This document shows, one piece after another, positions 51,300-62,810 of a stretch of 64,000 nt of DNA (the stretch's first letter is position 1; each line of letters opens with the position of its first letter). Source of the DNA: Allium sativum (taxonomy: Eukaryota > Streptophyta > Magnoliopsida > Asparagales > Amaryllidaceae); NCBI GenBank assembly GCA_030737875.1, contig CM060915.1, forward strand, positions 631,224,786 to 631,288,785, written 5' to 3'. The notes under the pieces were generated by a model. That model ran no database searches. It worked only from the letters and a program-made list of their open reading frames with translations, and was not told the DNA's origin. Both the position numbers and the translations under genes were made by a program.

Positions 51300-53640
51300 T
51301 CATAAAAATAAATGGTTGGTTAAAGGATTTAACCAACTTAATTTCACTAACATGTTCTTGATAATAAACTGACATGTTCTTTTATTTCTAATGCTGAATA
51401 AAATATAATTTATTTGTATGACATTATTACGGGTGACAAATAAAAGATGATCTTCTATTTTCTTTATTTGTATGCAAGTTTCTATCTTAAATTTTAACAC
51501 ATAAATGAAATAACCTTATGTGTATGTGTTCCAATGTATAACCTAACCTATAAAAGTGTTTAATTACATTGCATACAAATTCTAATGTATGCATTAACAT
51601 ATAAAGATATCACTTTACTTACCTATACATTCTAATGTATATTTGGACCAATAATGTGATTCTTATAGTTGGCTATAATTTCAAATATAAGTTTGGAAAT
51701 AAAAATGATTTTTTATTTGCTTATGAATTCTACTACATTTTATACAAATAACAATAATTATTATATTTGCATATAATTTATATTTCAACAAAATGTATAA
51801 AAAGTGATACCTCCATTTTGTTGACAATTCTATTTTATCAAACGAACATTTTTGTGGTAACACAAACCTATTGAACAAAATGCTATTTGTGTTTAACTCT
51901 TTTGATAAATCACAAAAAGGTAATTTTTATTGTATCCAATTCTGATTTACAAAAATGTAAATTATGTTTCTAACTATTATATTTTGACAAAAGTGCCACC
52001 TTTATTTCTACGGATACATTTTGATAAAAGCGACAAGATCGTTTCAACTTTTATAATTTAACAAAAGCAACGATTTAGTTTTAACTTTTATAATTTGATA
52101 AAAGTGTATATTTGCCCCACCATTCTAATTTGACGAAAATGAATGCTTTAATTCCAACTACACTAATTGGCAAAAATGGATGTTTTGTTCATTTCTTTAT
52201 ATTGCAACTAAATCGACAAATAAAATGTTACCTTTAAGTCTATTCTTTTTATCTCATATAAAATACAAAATAAAAAGTAAATTCATTCTAACTATTTTGT
52301 TTGCATCTAAAATTGCAAACAAAAATAAACTTTTTATTTTAATTAACAATTTATAGCAAAAACTATGTTTTAACCTAATTCATTGTAATGTAAACCAAAA
52401 TGAGTATTTCTATTTCATTCTTTTTAGAATGTCAAAAATGTCTCTTTTATTCTAATTCTTTTAAAGTGACAAAAATGATAATTTTGTCTAATTCTTTAAA
52501 CGTAAACAAAATGAAAATCTTGTTAATTCTAATCTTTTATCGTAATCAAATATGACAATAAAACATAACTTCTTTTTTTTTTTTTTTTGAAAAGGATGGT
52601 ATTTAAAAATCTGTTCTTTTGTTTGAAAAAGAAGGTATAACAAAATCTATTCCTTTATTTGAAAAGGAATGTTTAACAAAATCTATTCTTTTATTTGAAA
52701 AGAATGTTTAACAAAATATATTCTTTGATTTACATTTAGAATATAAATTTTGGTTCTAAGCTTTTTATTGTCCTTATTTTGACAATAAAAATATGACATT
52801 AAATTTCTACCTTTTTGATTACGTCTAAAATGTAAATTAAAATGTCACTTTATTCTAATGTAACATTTTCCTAACCAAATGTTCTTTTTAAACTAATTTA
52901 CATTCTTTAACAAAAATGTCATTCCTAATAAGAATGGTGTTTTTATTCTAAATGAACATTTCCTAGCAAAACGATGTTTTTTTTCTAATCTAAGTAAACA
53001 TTTTGACATAACACGAACTAATGAAAATGTTATTCAAATAAAAACATTCCTATTTAAAATGACAATTTTATTCTCGTGCTACATTTTATAATAAAAATGT
53101 ATTTTAATTTCAATGCAATATTTTATACTAAAAATGTTATTTTTATTCTAACTTCTCATTCCTAACAAAATGATATTTCTAATCCTAAGAATCATTCCTA
53201 ATAAAAATGTTCTTTTAATCACATTGAAACATTTCTTAATAAATTGCCAAAAATGTATATCTCATTCTTGTTGAAGATTCTAGTTCAACAAAGGACTAAA
53301 AGTGATTATTCATTTTTATTGAAGATTTTATTTCAACAAAATGATTAAAAAATGATAATTCTTTATTGTTAACAATTCTTATTTTAACCACTATAAATAG
53401 AAGTGATAATTCATATTATTAACAATTCATTTTTTAAGAAAATGAATATAGGTGATTCATTCAAATTTGTTGACCATTCTAGTTTAAACAAAAATGACAA
53501 TTTCTACTTTGACAATTCTAGTAAAATGACACATTTATAACAAATAAAGGAATGATTTATTTGTACACAAATTTCTATTTTAACTTAACAAATAAAAAGG
53601 AAAATTTTATTTGTTAACAAACTCTATTTAACAAAAATGG
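51300..53640 (-). repeat. Degenerate repeat field in A2
   Basis: About 2.3 kb of AT-rich DNA in which strings like TTCTAAT, TGACAAAAATG and TTTAACAAAATG recur irregularly. These are the building blocks of the regular 36-bp array that follows, so this looks like an old decayed version of it. No ORF worth reporting. A T20-like tract lies near 52569. Confidence 0.6.
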
Positions 53641-53650
53641 TATTTTTATT

Positions 53651-54029
53651 TTTTATTCTAACATGACAATTTGCATAAAAAGTATTTTTATTCTAATATG
53701 ACGATTTAACATAAAAAGTATTTTTATTCTAATATGACAATTTAACATAAAAAGTATTTTTATTCTAATATGACAATTTAACATAAAAAGTATTTTTATT
53801 CTAATATGACAATTTAACATAAAAGTAATTTTATTCTAATATGACAATTTAACATAAAAAGTATTTTTATTCTAATATGACAATTTAACATAAAAGTATT
53901 TTTATTCTAATATGACAATTTAACATAAAAAGTATTTTTATTCTAATATGACAATTTAACATAAAAGTATTTTTATTCTAATATGACAATTTAACATAAA
54001 AGTATTTTTATTCTAATATGACGATTTAT
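53651..54029 (-). repeat. 36-bp minisatellite in A2 (11 units)
   Basis: Eleven units of 35-36 bp containing TTCTAATATGACAATTTAAC and a TATTTTTA/ATAAAAAG junction. Inner units are almost identical; outer units diverge (ACATGAC, ACGATTTA), as expected for recent unequal exchange or slippage. There are no unique spacers. Confidence 0.95.
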
Positions 54030-54876
54030 ATTGTCGATTCTACTTTAAACAAAATGATTAATTTGATCGACAAATCAACCTAACAATATCATCAAACCAA
54101 ATCAGATCATACCCAATAGCATCAATCAAAATCAACAAAAATCAACAAGCCATCACACACTACAGATATGAATTAAATTAACATATACACATGGAATTTA
54201 AATAACGAAAGATACTTAAATTTTAATTATTTAAAAAGAAAGAAATCTCATATTGTTTGGTTTTCAGAAATTGCTCGTGTGTAAATTAGCTGAATTTCCA
54301 AAGTGCTCGGTTTCAGATCTGGTTTGTTCCATCGTTTAGATCTCGATCACACGATTTCAACGCAACTGAAATCGTTTGATTTCGTTTCTGTATGAAGAAG
54401 TTATCGTCATTTTAAGTTATACGAATTTAAATAAATATTTAATTACTTAATTAAATAAAGTAATTACATCATTAGGCCGCTCCTTATCTATCTTCTTCTT
54501 CTGATAACCCGTAACCAAATAGAACCCATTCCTTCAAATTAGGTCACGCCGCCATTGCTCTCTCGTACGCCGTGCCCATCATCGGAAACTACCACCCGAA
54601 TCGCCAACCACGACTCCACCCGCGCCCAGACCGCCGCCCAACTCGTTGGGACCCCCACGCTGAAAACCGGACCTGAACGACGTGACTTTGAAGCAGAAAT
54701 TGGAGCTCCATACCCCATTGATTTCAATCACGTCCGTATGAAATGAAAGAGCAAAGAAGTCTCTTTGATTTGGTTTTGAAATCTCGAATTCATTTGGTTT
54801 GTGGAAGGAGTAATTATCGTTTTCTTTTGGAAGAACGCCGACCATTGAATCATGTATACAGCGGCTGTACAAAGGG

Positions 54877-54909
54877 CTAGGGTTTACCGTATTTCTCAGT
54901 GTATTTATA
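54877..54909 (-). promoter_or_regulatory. A2 LTR core promoter: TATA plus telo-box
   Basis: The minus strand reads TATAAATA (54909-54902), then 16 bases later AAACCCTAG (54885-54877), then the GC-rich leader down to about 54480. Same layout as A1. Confidence 0.5.
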
Positions 54910-55799
54910 CACGTATTTTACTATTTAATAATTCTTTTAATTCGGAAATTCTTGTTTAATGACACGTACTCCAAATCAAACCCAACGAGTGTCGCCCCTA
55001 GCTAATAACCCCCATCCCGGACACAATGGAATATGTTTCGTAACCCAGTTCGTCTATTACGATATGTTTTTATTTAAATTAAATTATAAATCATTTAATT
55101 ACTAAATTCAAACGTACATTTTAAATTACCGGGGCCACATACTGACTCTAAAAATTATAGAAAAATTATTTCTAGTTACGTTTTGACGATATGGTTCTAA
55201 TGAGACTAATTTCATCGAATTCTGAGACCGTTTGAAAAATGGCTATTTTCAAGTCGATTAAATTTGACTGAAACTAACAAAATACGTTTTCCTTTGCCAC
55301 GCTCACATATTAATTCGAAAAATTATGAAAATTGAAACCTAGCAATAATTCGACATTCTAGTTCCAACAAAAGTGGTTTCGTCGAAAACCGAGGTCGTTT
55401 GCAAAATGGCTATTTTCAAGGCCAATATATTATATTAAAATGTATATAAATTCTACAACGACTTTTCTAAATTTTAAACTGGGCATAACTTACAACTTTT
55501 AAAGTGAAATTTCAGTTTTTCATATTTGTTAGAAAGATATTGTTAAACAGATTTAAATATTTTTGGTTTTACTGAAATCCGATTTATTTTGAATCATGTA
55601 CATTCAATTAAAGTTTGAAATCGAATTTTCGAACTACCGCGCCATTTCAAACTCCTTTTATAATTAAATTGAATTTATTCGTTTTAAAATAAATTTCTAG
55701 TCGTTATTATTTTAAGTAAATCATTTTAAATATTAAAAACCCATTAAAATTGCTAAATAAAAAAAAATTAAATTGGCCCCAAAATTCCGGGTCGTTACA

Positions 55800-56260
55800 C
55801 GACCAATGTCTAAGGTGGGTTGACCTAACTTCAAGCCTTGCTGATGTGTAAATTACAATGAACTTGGACAATAAATCCAATGAACATGGACTCTTAACTC
55901 TACTATATATAGCCTCTAACATCTTACCAAATCTTTACTACTCCATTTCTCTACCTCTCTCAAATAACTTTATTCTCAAATATAATTTTGATGGAGTTTT
56001 GGGGGCTTGGTTCTACATGTATTATGGGAGATATTCATAGATAGAGAAATTCTGTCAAAGCTTTTTAGATTTGCTTTAATTATGTGATTTTTCTATGATT
56101 AACAATTTTTTTCTAAGTTAATGTTTAAATTGATACAATAGTTGTTACAGTGATTAGCAATCTAAAAAAAGGATTTAGATAGTAAGATATATTGGATATG
56201 AAAGTTTGACGATTACAGTGTTTACAAGTTTATCTTTTTCATATTATTATTCATTTTAAT
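55800..56260 (+). mobile_element. C1 3' LTR, continuation
   Basis: Resumes the C1 LTR after A2. It contains a TATA-like TATATATAGCC at about 55903, followed by a pyrimidine-rich leader with short stop-bounded ORFs. The right end is unclear; it may end before the TAGGGGTGTCAAAA string at 56261. Confidence 0.55.
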
Positions 56261-56400
56261 TAGGGGTGTCAAAATATGACCTAACCCATTTACCTTATCC
56301 ATAAATGGGTTGGGTTAACCCATTCATGAATTTTATTAAATGGGTAATGGTTTGGGTTGACCCATTTTTAAAAGGGTCATAAATAGGCAACCCATTTTTT
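56261..56400 (+). mobile_element. Possible hAT-type fragment
   Basis: TAGGGGTGTCAAAAT followed by several 'AACCCATTT'/'AAATGGGTT' repeats resembles the end of plant hAT elements, where such a terminal repeat and subterminal GGGT motifs are usual. I found no matching opposite end nearby, so it may be one end of a truncated copy or a chance likeness. Confidence 0.4.
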
Positions 56401-56686
56401 TTAAAAAAACTTAAACTTTGAAATTATAAATTATAAACACACATTTTAGTTTTACATGACGATAGACATTTGTACTTAGAAAATTATGGGCTGCATATCC
56501 TCATATTTGCACTCTCCCTAGCGGCGAAGCCGCTATTCTTTTTGTTCAGGCTGCGATAGTTTCTTCATACTAACTCAAAATCACACGAGATTTCGACCAA
56601 TAAACTCCCACCTAAATTACGGACAACATGTGATGCTTGGATAATTCATTGAGCGAATGGATAATGCACTTCTCCATGGAGATTAA
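56401..56686. other. Unassigned sequence
   Basis: No ORF or known repeat recognised. A GC-rich hairpin TAGCGGC-GAA-GCCGCTA lies near 56519. It sits between the possible hAT end and the B3 LTR fragment. Confidence 0.3.
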
Positions 56687-57245
56687 TGTAATGTCTCGCA
56701 TTATTATCGGTTCGTGTTTGAATACTTAAATCAGTTTAAATAATGAATTCGTAATATAAGTGGATTTATATATTAATTAAAACGGACTTGAACGTATAAA
56801 AATATATATTAAATATAATCGAGCCTGTAATATCATGGTAGTTCATAATTTAACATTTTGAACTTCAACTGAGTGTACAGAACCCATTTTAAATCAGATT
56901 TCTGCGAAACAAGAAACGTTGGAATCTGTTGAACCATATCTTTCTAACATAAGTGATAAATCAATATTCCGCGTTATAGATTGCGAGATATTCAAATCAA
57001 ATATTCAAATAATCGTTGTAGAATCGTTTATCGACCGTAACGGTTTATTCGATATAACTAGATATCGGTTTCGAATTTAGACAAGGTTTTTTTGGGACAT
57101 AGTTATAATTTAATTTTTAGAATTTTACTGTAATTTTTAATTAATTAAATATGCAGATTTTTATTTGAAGTATTTTGCACCTTGTATCAGTATTTCGGGG
57201 TTTCACAGAATAAGTTAACCCACCGATATTATTATATTTTTGGGA
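56687..57245 (+). repeat. B3: truncated B-type LTR start
   Basis: TGTAATGTCTCGC... is collinear with the first ~550 bases of the B1 LTR (25909 on): the 'GTGGTAGTTC.TAATTTA' and 'GAACTTCAA.TGA.TATACA' strings and the 'AAACAAGAAAC' block come in the same order. No PPT precedes it, and it stops before any promoter. Confidence 0.65.
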
Positions 57246-57821
57246 TTGTGACACCTCGCTGGACACGACCATAATCTTACTTCTGTCCATAGCAGCCCGG
57301 ACACAGACGAAATTTTATGCAATAGGTACCCCGAATAAATATCTAATGTAAAACAAAACTCTAAATCAAAATATACTAAAAATTTAACGCCCCATACCCT
57401 TTCAATTAATGAAACTTGTCCTTCTGCATATACGTCATACCTTAGTTACATGGCTAACAAGAAAATACATAGGCCCTAAATCCTAATCCTTCACGGTTAG
57501 GTCATCAACTACCCCTAGCTATCACTCTACTGCGTAAGAACTAAGCAGAACATTTTCTATATATAAACAACAAGACATTAAGCCTCTTGGAATTAAAAAC
57601 ATAAATCTGAAAGCTTCTTTCTTCTTCCCTTAGTATTTTTGAACCCATCGTATACGGTATACCCATAAAATTGCGGAAAGCTTTTGCTTTTCTTTCCTCA
57701 TTGAAAACAAATCCAAAACCTCATGGAAATGAACAAATAAAACACTTTGGTTTCCTACGAGTGACTCTTTAACTCACGGCATTGGGAAGGTTGACTAGAG
57801 ATGGGTTCTTGTGATTGGCGT
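57246..57821. other. Unclassified 0.6 kb, possibly an LTR end
   Basis: Begins TGTGACACCTCGC (57247), an LTR-terminus-like string; read on the minus strand it would be an LTR ending ...GGTGTCACA. It is cut by the A3 insertion. No ORF or other support. Confidence 0.3.
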
Positions 57822-58680
57822 TGTAACAACCCGGAAAATCTGAGCCAATTTAAAATTTTTAAATTGGCAATTTTAGTGGATTTTAAATATTTAAAATAAA
57901 TTATTTTAAATAATAGCAATGAAAAGTATGTTTGAATCGACGTTTGAAAATAAATATAATTATTTTTAATTATAAACAAGGTCTGAAATGGCGCGACAGT
58001 TTCAAATTTGAATTCAAAATTTGACTGACTGTACCGGGTGCAAAATAAAACGGATTTTAGTGAAAGCAAAAATATTTAAATCTGTTAGTGAATATCTTTC
58101 TAACGAATCTGAAAAATCAAAGTTTCATAGTAGGAATCAAAAGTCATGGCCAAATGAATTTTCAGAAAGGTCACTATAGAGAATATATAGCCCTTGAAAA
58201 TATACATTTAGCAAACGACCTCAGAATTCGACGAAACCACTTTTGTTGGGTCTGGGATGTCAAATTATTGCTAGGTTTCAAATTTCATAATGTTTGAAGT
58301 TAGTATGTGAGCGTGGAAAAGGAAAATGTGTTTGGTCCATTTCTGTTAAATTGGATCGACCATAAAAGGGCCATTTTTCAAACGGTCTCAGAATTCGATG
58401 AAACTAATTTTGTTGGGACCGTATCGTCGAAACATAGCTAGATTTATTTTTCTGGAGTTTTTGGGATCGGTATATGGCCCCGGCAAACTGAAATGTACGT
58501 TCAAAACAAATATTGAATGTTTTATATTTTAATTTGAAGGAAAACTGACTGAAACAGTCGAATGGGCCTATGAAACATATCCCATTGTGTTCGAAATCGG
58601 GGTAATTAGCTGGGGACGATAGTCGTTGGGTTTGGATGGGAGTTCGTATGAGGCAAAGGGTATTTTTGGTTTTTTAAAAA

Positions 58681-58690
58681 TATATAAATA
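58681..58690 (+). promoter_or_regulatory. TATA box of the A3 LTR
   Basis: TATATAAATA, about 55 bases before the pyrimidine- and GC-rich leader. Same relative position as in A1 and A2, but no telo-box follows. Confidence 0.5.
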
Positions 58691-59795
58691 AATAAAAATA
58701 TCATTGGCCCACCACAATTCTCTCTCCCCGATACCCAGTCGCACGAACGACGGAAAAGGTCCCAAACTTCTTTCTTCGATTTCTCTTCCATTTCTCAATA
58801 AAATCGATCTCTCTTTTGGGGATTTTGAAGCTCTCTCCATCTTATTCAAATCCATATAAGGAGCATCCATTATCGTTGAGCGTAGAAGGAGAATCACCCC
58901 CAGGAAGTCTCCACCTTTCCAGCGCCGCCGAGGCCGATTCCTGCCGCCGAAGTGGACCCCACTTCAGGCACACGTGCACCGCACGTCCCCCAACGGCGCT
59001 GCACTCTTCGATCGTCCAACCCCTACACCGTTTGCAAGAAAAATCGATACCTAGTTTTGAAGAATTTCAGAAGGTAACGGCTTATTTTATTTTATAGTTT
59101 ATAGCACTTTAAAGCGCTACGGTTTATGATTTTACAATAAAAATCATATCTTTTTTGTTTCTTGTCGAAATCCAATGAAACAAGAGATAGTGGACTCGTG
59201 CGGACGTCTTCTACATTTTAGAAGAGACCGGATATTTTTCTGAGCCTTCTGCTATTTTTGGTGGAGTGGAACCCAATGTGAGATTTCTGAATTATAAACG
59301 ATATGGGAAATAACGATGTATAAATTATATATTCGAAGTATGAGTTATATAAGCATTGTACACCTCATGTATAAGCGTCGTATAAGTTGTTTGTTTGATG
59401 TATAAGTTATATATGCGTTGTAAAAATGATATATGCGTTGAAATAAATTGAATTGATATTGAAATGAAATCGAAATATAGTTATATACGTATATATATAT
59501 ATATACTCCCCTCGTCCACAGACCATGGACGATATATATGGGTTGTGATATTGTTTGGATTATTAGTTGATGTAAAAATTTGGTGAATATCATGAATGGT
59601 TGATTTGAAATGATTGATTGGGGTTGAAATCCCAATAGGATTAGTATATGGGAAAATTCGTCTGCGTACGAACTAGATATTGGAAATCCCCATTGTCAAA
59701 AGCTGCGAGGCTTTAAGGTAGAGCGAGGAGCCGTACTTGGGACGGTGCCTGTTTTAACTACCCTGTCGTTATGATGTCGAAATTTTCTGAAATAT

Positions 59796-59948
59796 TTCAT
59801 GTGTTGAAATAAAAATTCATGTGTTGAATAAAAATTCAAGTGTTGAATAAAAATTCATGTGTTGAATAGAAATTCATGTGTTGAAATAGAAATTCATGTG
59901 TTGAATAAAATTCATGTGTTGAATGAAGTTCATGTATTGAATAAATTC
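59796..59948 (+). repeat. ~19-bp tandem repeat in the A3 LTR, block 1
   Basis: Eight copies of the form TTCATGTGTTGAATAAAAA with small changes and length variation of 17-20 bases. Confidence 0.9.
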
Positions 59949-60123
59949 TTTGAAACATAAATGTGGATTATATAAAATATTAGTGTTTTAAATAAATTGT
60001 TTTAACACCAAAAATAACATTTTTACCTTATGTATAAACTATATAAAATAATTGTGTTTGAAATAAATTGTTTTACAATAAAAATCACATTTTTATGATA
60101 TATATGAGCTGTTAAAAATCAAA

Positions 60124-60268
60124 TTCATATGTTGAAATAAAATTCATGTGTTGAATAGAAATTCATGTATTGAAAAAAAAATGTGTTGAATAGAAATTCA
60201 TTTGCTGAAATAAAATTCATGTGTTGAATAGAAATTCTTGTGTTGAAATAAAATTCATGTGTTGAAAT
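60124..60268 (+). repeat. ~19-bp tandem repeat in the A3 LTR, block 2
   Basis: Eight further, more diverged copies of the same TTCATGTGTTGAA unit, separated from block 1 by about 175 bases of AT-rich DNA. Confidence 0.9.
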
Positions 60269-60350
60269 AAATAGCTGTTGGATAAAAATATCGTTTTTAT
60301 CAAATGTTTGAAATGAATATGGTTTTGAAATCGAAAAATGAATTATACTT

Positions 60351-60840
60351 ACATATATATAAATATAATTGAAATAAAACGAATAACAAAGCTACAGTTC
60401 GTGTTTTGAAATCGTGATTTCAAACAATTAGTGCAGGAGATCCGACCATCGGATTTTCCCGAAACCGAAACCGTTTGGTTCGCTTTGGAAATATCTTTCC
60501 AACAGCACCAACTTTGTAAAGATCCAACGGTTGGATTGTCTGGAATGTTTAATTCAAATCTGAAGAAAACAGCGCCAGAATCGATTATGTTTATATACAT
60601 ATATATAAATATAATTAAATTAAATCGAATAACGACGCTGCGGTTCGTATTTTGAAATCGAAACATTAAACGATTTTACTGGGAGATCCGACCGTCGGAT
60701 TTTCCCAAAACTGAAACCGTTGGATTTGTTTTGAAAAGATCTTTCTAATGATATAAAATTTGTCAGGGTCCAACGGTTAGATTTTCAGATATGTGTAAAT
60801 CTAATCTGAAGAGAAACAGCGCCACAGCCGCATTATTGCC
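60351..60840 (+). repeat. 246-bp tandem duplication in the A3 LTR
   Basis: Unit 1 (60351-60596) and unit 2 (60597 to about 60840) both start ACATATATATAAATATAATT. Both carry a GTTCGT.TTTTGAAATCG module, a GAGATCCGACC.TCGGATTTTCCC module and a CAACGGTT.GATT module, and end near AACAGCGCCA. A1 has one copy of this unit near 5215-5400. Confidence 0.85.
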
Positions 60841-62747
60841 TGAAGCGTCGTTTGAATGAATTGGCTATTTTTAAGTGAATAAAAATAGCGATAAATCGTT
60901 ATAAAATATTATAAACGATATGGAATGGAAATAAACCGAATTTACCCGGTTTATTGGATATTTGATTGTTGAATGTGTTTGGCATGAAAATTACAATTAA
61001 GAACAAAATTATTGATGTCGAATAATTTAACCATTGAAATGAATTGGTTTAAATTCTAAATATACGTAAATTATTTGAAAAGGCCGAGTTAAATCTCATT
61101 TCAAATAATTGATCGGTGATAAGAAGTCGATGATGAAGACGGTGGTAGAAGACCGGAGATCTTCACCTCGATTGGATGTTAACTGATGTCTTGATTGGGA
61201 TGCATCCCGAAATATAGATAATAAGTGGTGATCGTCCAGACGTACTTGGAGATCGATGGATATGCGAGGTATATGGTGCCTCCGGTTTTGTTCAGACCCA
61301 GAACAAACTTGTAAGTGGACGGTGTGTCTAACATTGGATTTTGTTTTGTGCTGATTGATCTCTATTAAATATATATCTGTTTGGCAGTGGAAAATTTATT
61401 CTCTTGCTTAACGCCCTTCTCTGAGATGTACGAGCTCAGAGGTTATATATATCGATAGAAATCAGTCGCATAGAGTGAATTGCCTGTGTGGCAGGCCTAA
61501 GTGGAAGATGATCAAGGCTTCTGTTGAAAAGAAAAGTCTTGTGGTAGATAATCAAAGCACGGTCTGTGTTGCGTAGCTTCGTGTATAACATTGATTCGCG
61601 AGCCTCACACCCCGGTATGAACCAGAAAAGGGAGAGGACATCAGGGAGGGCATGCGTTTCCTTCTAGTTAGGGGTGATGTCAGTGACCTAGCAGCCCTGA
61701 CATTTATATTATTTTCACCTGTGTGGTTGTTGCTGTTGCGAGGCGCCTCAGATATATCGGTGACTATATGGAGCCGATGGAGTCATAGGACTCATTTACG
61801 CCCCAAAAAGCAAGGAAACGTAGTGTTCAGGAATTTTAATCCACATCCGTGGACCGACCCTGATGATCAAAAGGCTTGACTGAGTACTTGCCTGAGACTC
61901 GGGCTAGACAGTCTCGAATTGGGTAAGGACTATCTTTTGCCTTGGTTCATGACGGAAATCTAATTTCCAAATACGACACCGTGCGGTTTTGATTATATAC
62001 CTATATATGGCGACATGATATATGGTATCCATGCCGTCTATGATTGATAGTTATGATTGAAGTTGTTTTTGAAAAATATAAACACTAGTAATAATATCAA
62101 ATGAGTTGTTTTGCTCGTATCAAGCATATTTTGGCCATTATAAGGTAAAAACTCTATCCTCCGGTTTGCGTTGCACTGTGTGATGGGAATGGAGTCTTAT
62201 AATGGCTTCATTTTTATAAAAAGTTTTGCGATGTTTAAAAGATTTACTTGTTTTAAAGCACTGGCAATCTAATGGAGTAAACCCGTTCTGCGAAAGTGGC
62301 GTGATCCTGTGATTGGCCATATTACAAAATATGTTAAGTAGATTTCTCATACCAGTCCTATGACTGACTCGTAGTTTGTTTCACTTGCAAACTCGGGTGC
62401 CCCTTTTTCTACACGGGTAGCCTTGTATTCAGGTTTTGGAAGGCTTTTTCTGGATAGCCGATGCTGAAGATGGATTCTACCATTTATCCCTTTTTATGAT
62501 GTTCTACTCCTATTGTACATATTATTTTTTGTTTTCCGCTGTAGACATTTATGTATAGCTGAACTGTATTTTGTACTAAGTATGATCCTGTATATTGTGT
62601 AACTCTGATGATTATGTTTATCCAGTGTATTCTATTGTACATTATCTAGTGCATTTATTTATTTCTGTTCTGCTATTATCTGTTTTGTGTTATATTCCAA
62701 AGATTACCCTCGCCACCGTCGTACGGGGTTCTGGGGTCGTCACAACG

Positions 62748-62761
62748 TGGTATCAGAGCTT
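62748..62761 (+). promoter_or_regulatory. Primer-binding site of A3
   Basis: TGGTATCAGAGCTT, three bases after the LTR end at 62744; complementary to the initiator tRNA-Met 3' end. Confidence 0.9.
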
Positions 62762-62810
62762 TGGTTAAGCTTAGTTCAGGAATATAACATATTAACGAAC
62801 TCATCAGAAA

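Larger units (their letters stand above)
48516..55799 (-). mobile_element. A2: 7.3 kb solo LTR, minus strand
   Basis: On the minus strand it runs from TGTAACGACCCGG (55799) to ...GGGTCGTTTCA (48516). It shares the full order of A-type LTR parts: U3 modules (55750-55050), TATA (54909-54902), telo-box (54885-54877), GC-rich leader (54870-54480), repeat block, core (50130-49200), terminal part. There is no PBS or interior at either edge. Flanks are TGACC (48511-48515) and CGACC (55800-55804), a duplication with one mismatch. It is therefore best read as a solo LTR left by LTR-LTR recombination. Confidence 0.85.
57822..62744 (+). repeat. A3 5' LTR (4.9 kb)
   Basis: Starts TGTAACAACCCGG and ends GGGGTCGTCACA. 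U3 modules 57980-58500; TATA 58681-58690; GC-rich leader about 58735-59073 ending CAGAAG|GTAACG; tandem TTCATGTGTTGAATA blocks 59796-59948 and 60124-60268; a 246-bp duplicated module 60351-60840; core 61130-62010 with hairpins. The 93-codon ORF at 58816-59097 spans the leader and donor and is probably not a gene. Confidence 0.92.

Noticed and set aside
53651..54029. CRISPR-like array (regular 36-bp repeat).
   Set aside because: There are no unique spacers: repeats abut directly, in a plant retrotransposon LTR. It is a minisatellite.
57247..57821. Full LTR or gene in the stretch before A3.
   Set aside because: Only one terminus-like string (TGTGACACC) is visible; no partner, PBS, PPT or ORF, so I left it unclassified.
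58816..59097. 93-codon ORF in the A3 leader as a gene.
   Set aside because: It spans the GC-rich leader and a candidate splice donor, has biased leader-type composition and no domain, and has no counterpart in the other LTRs.
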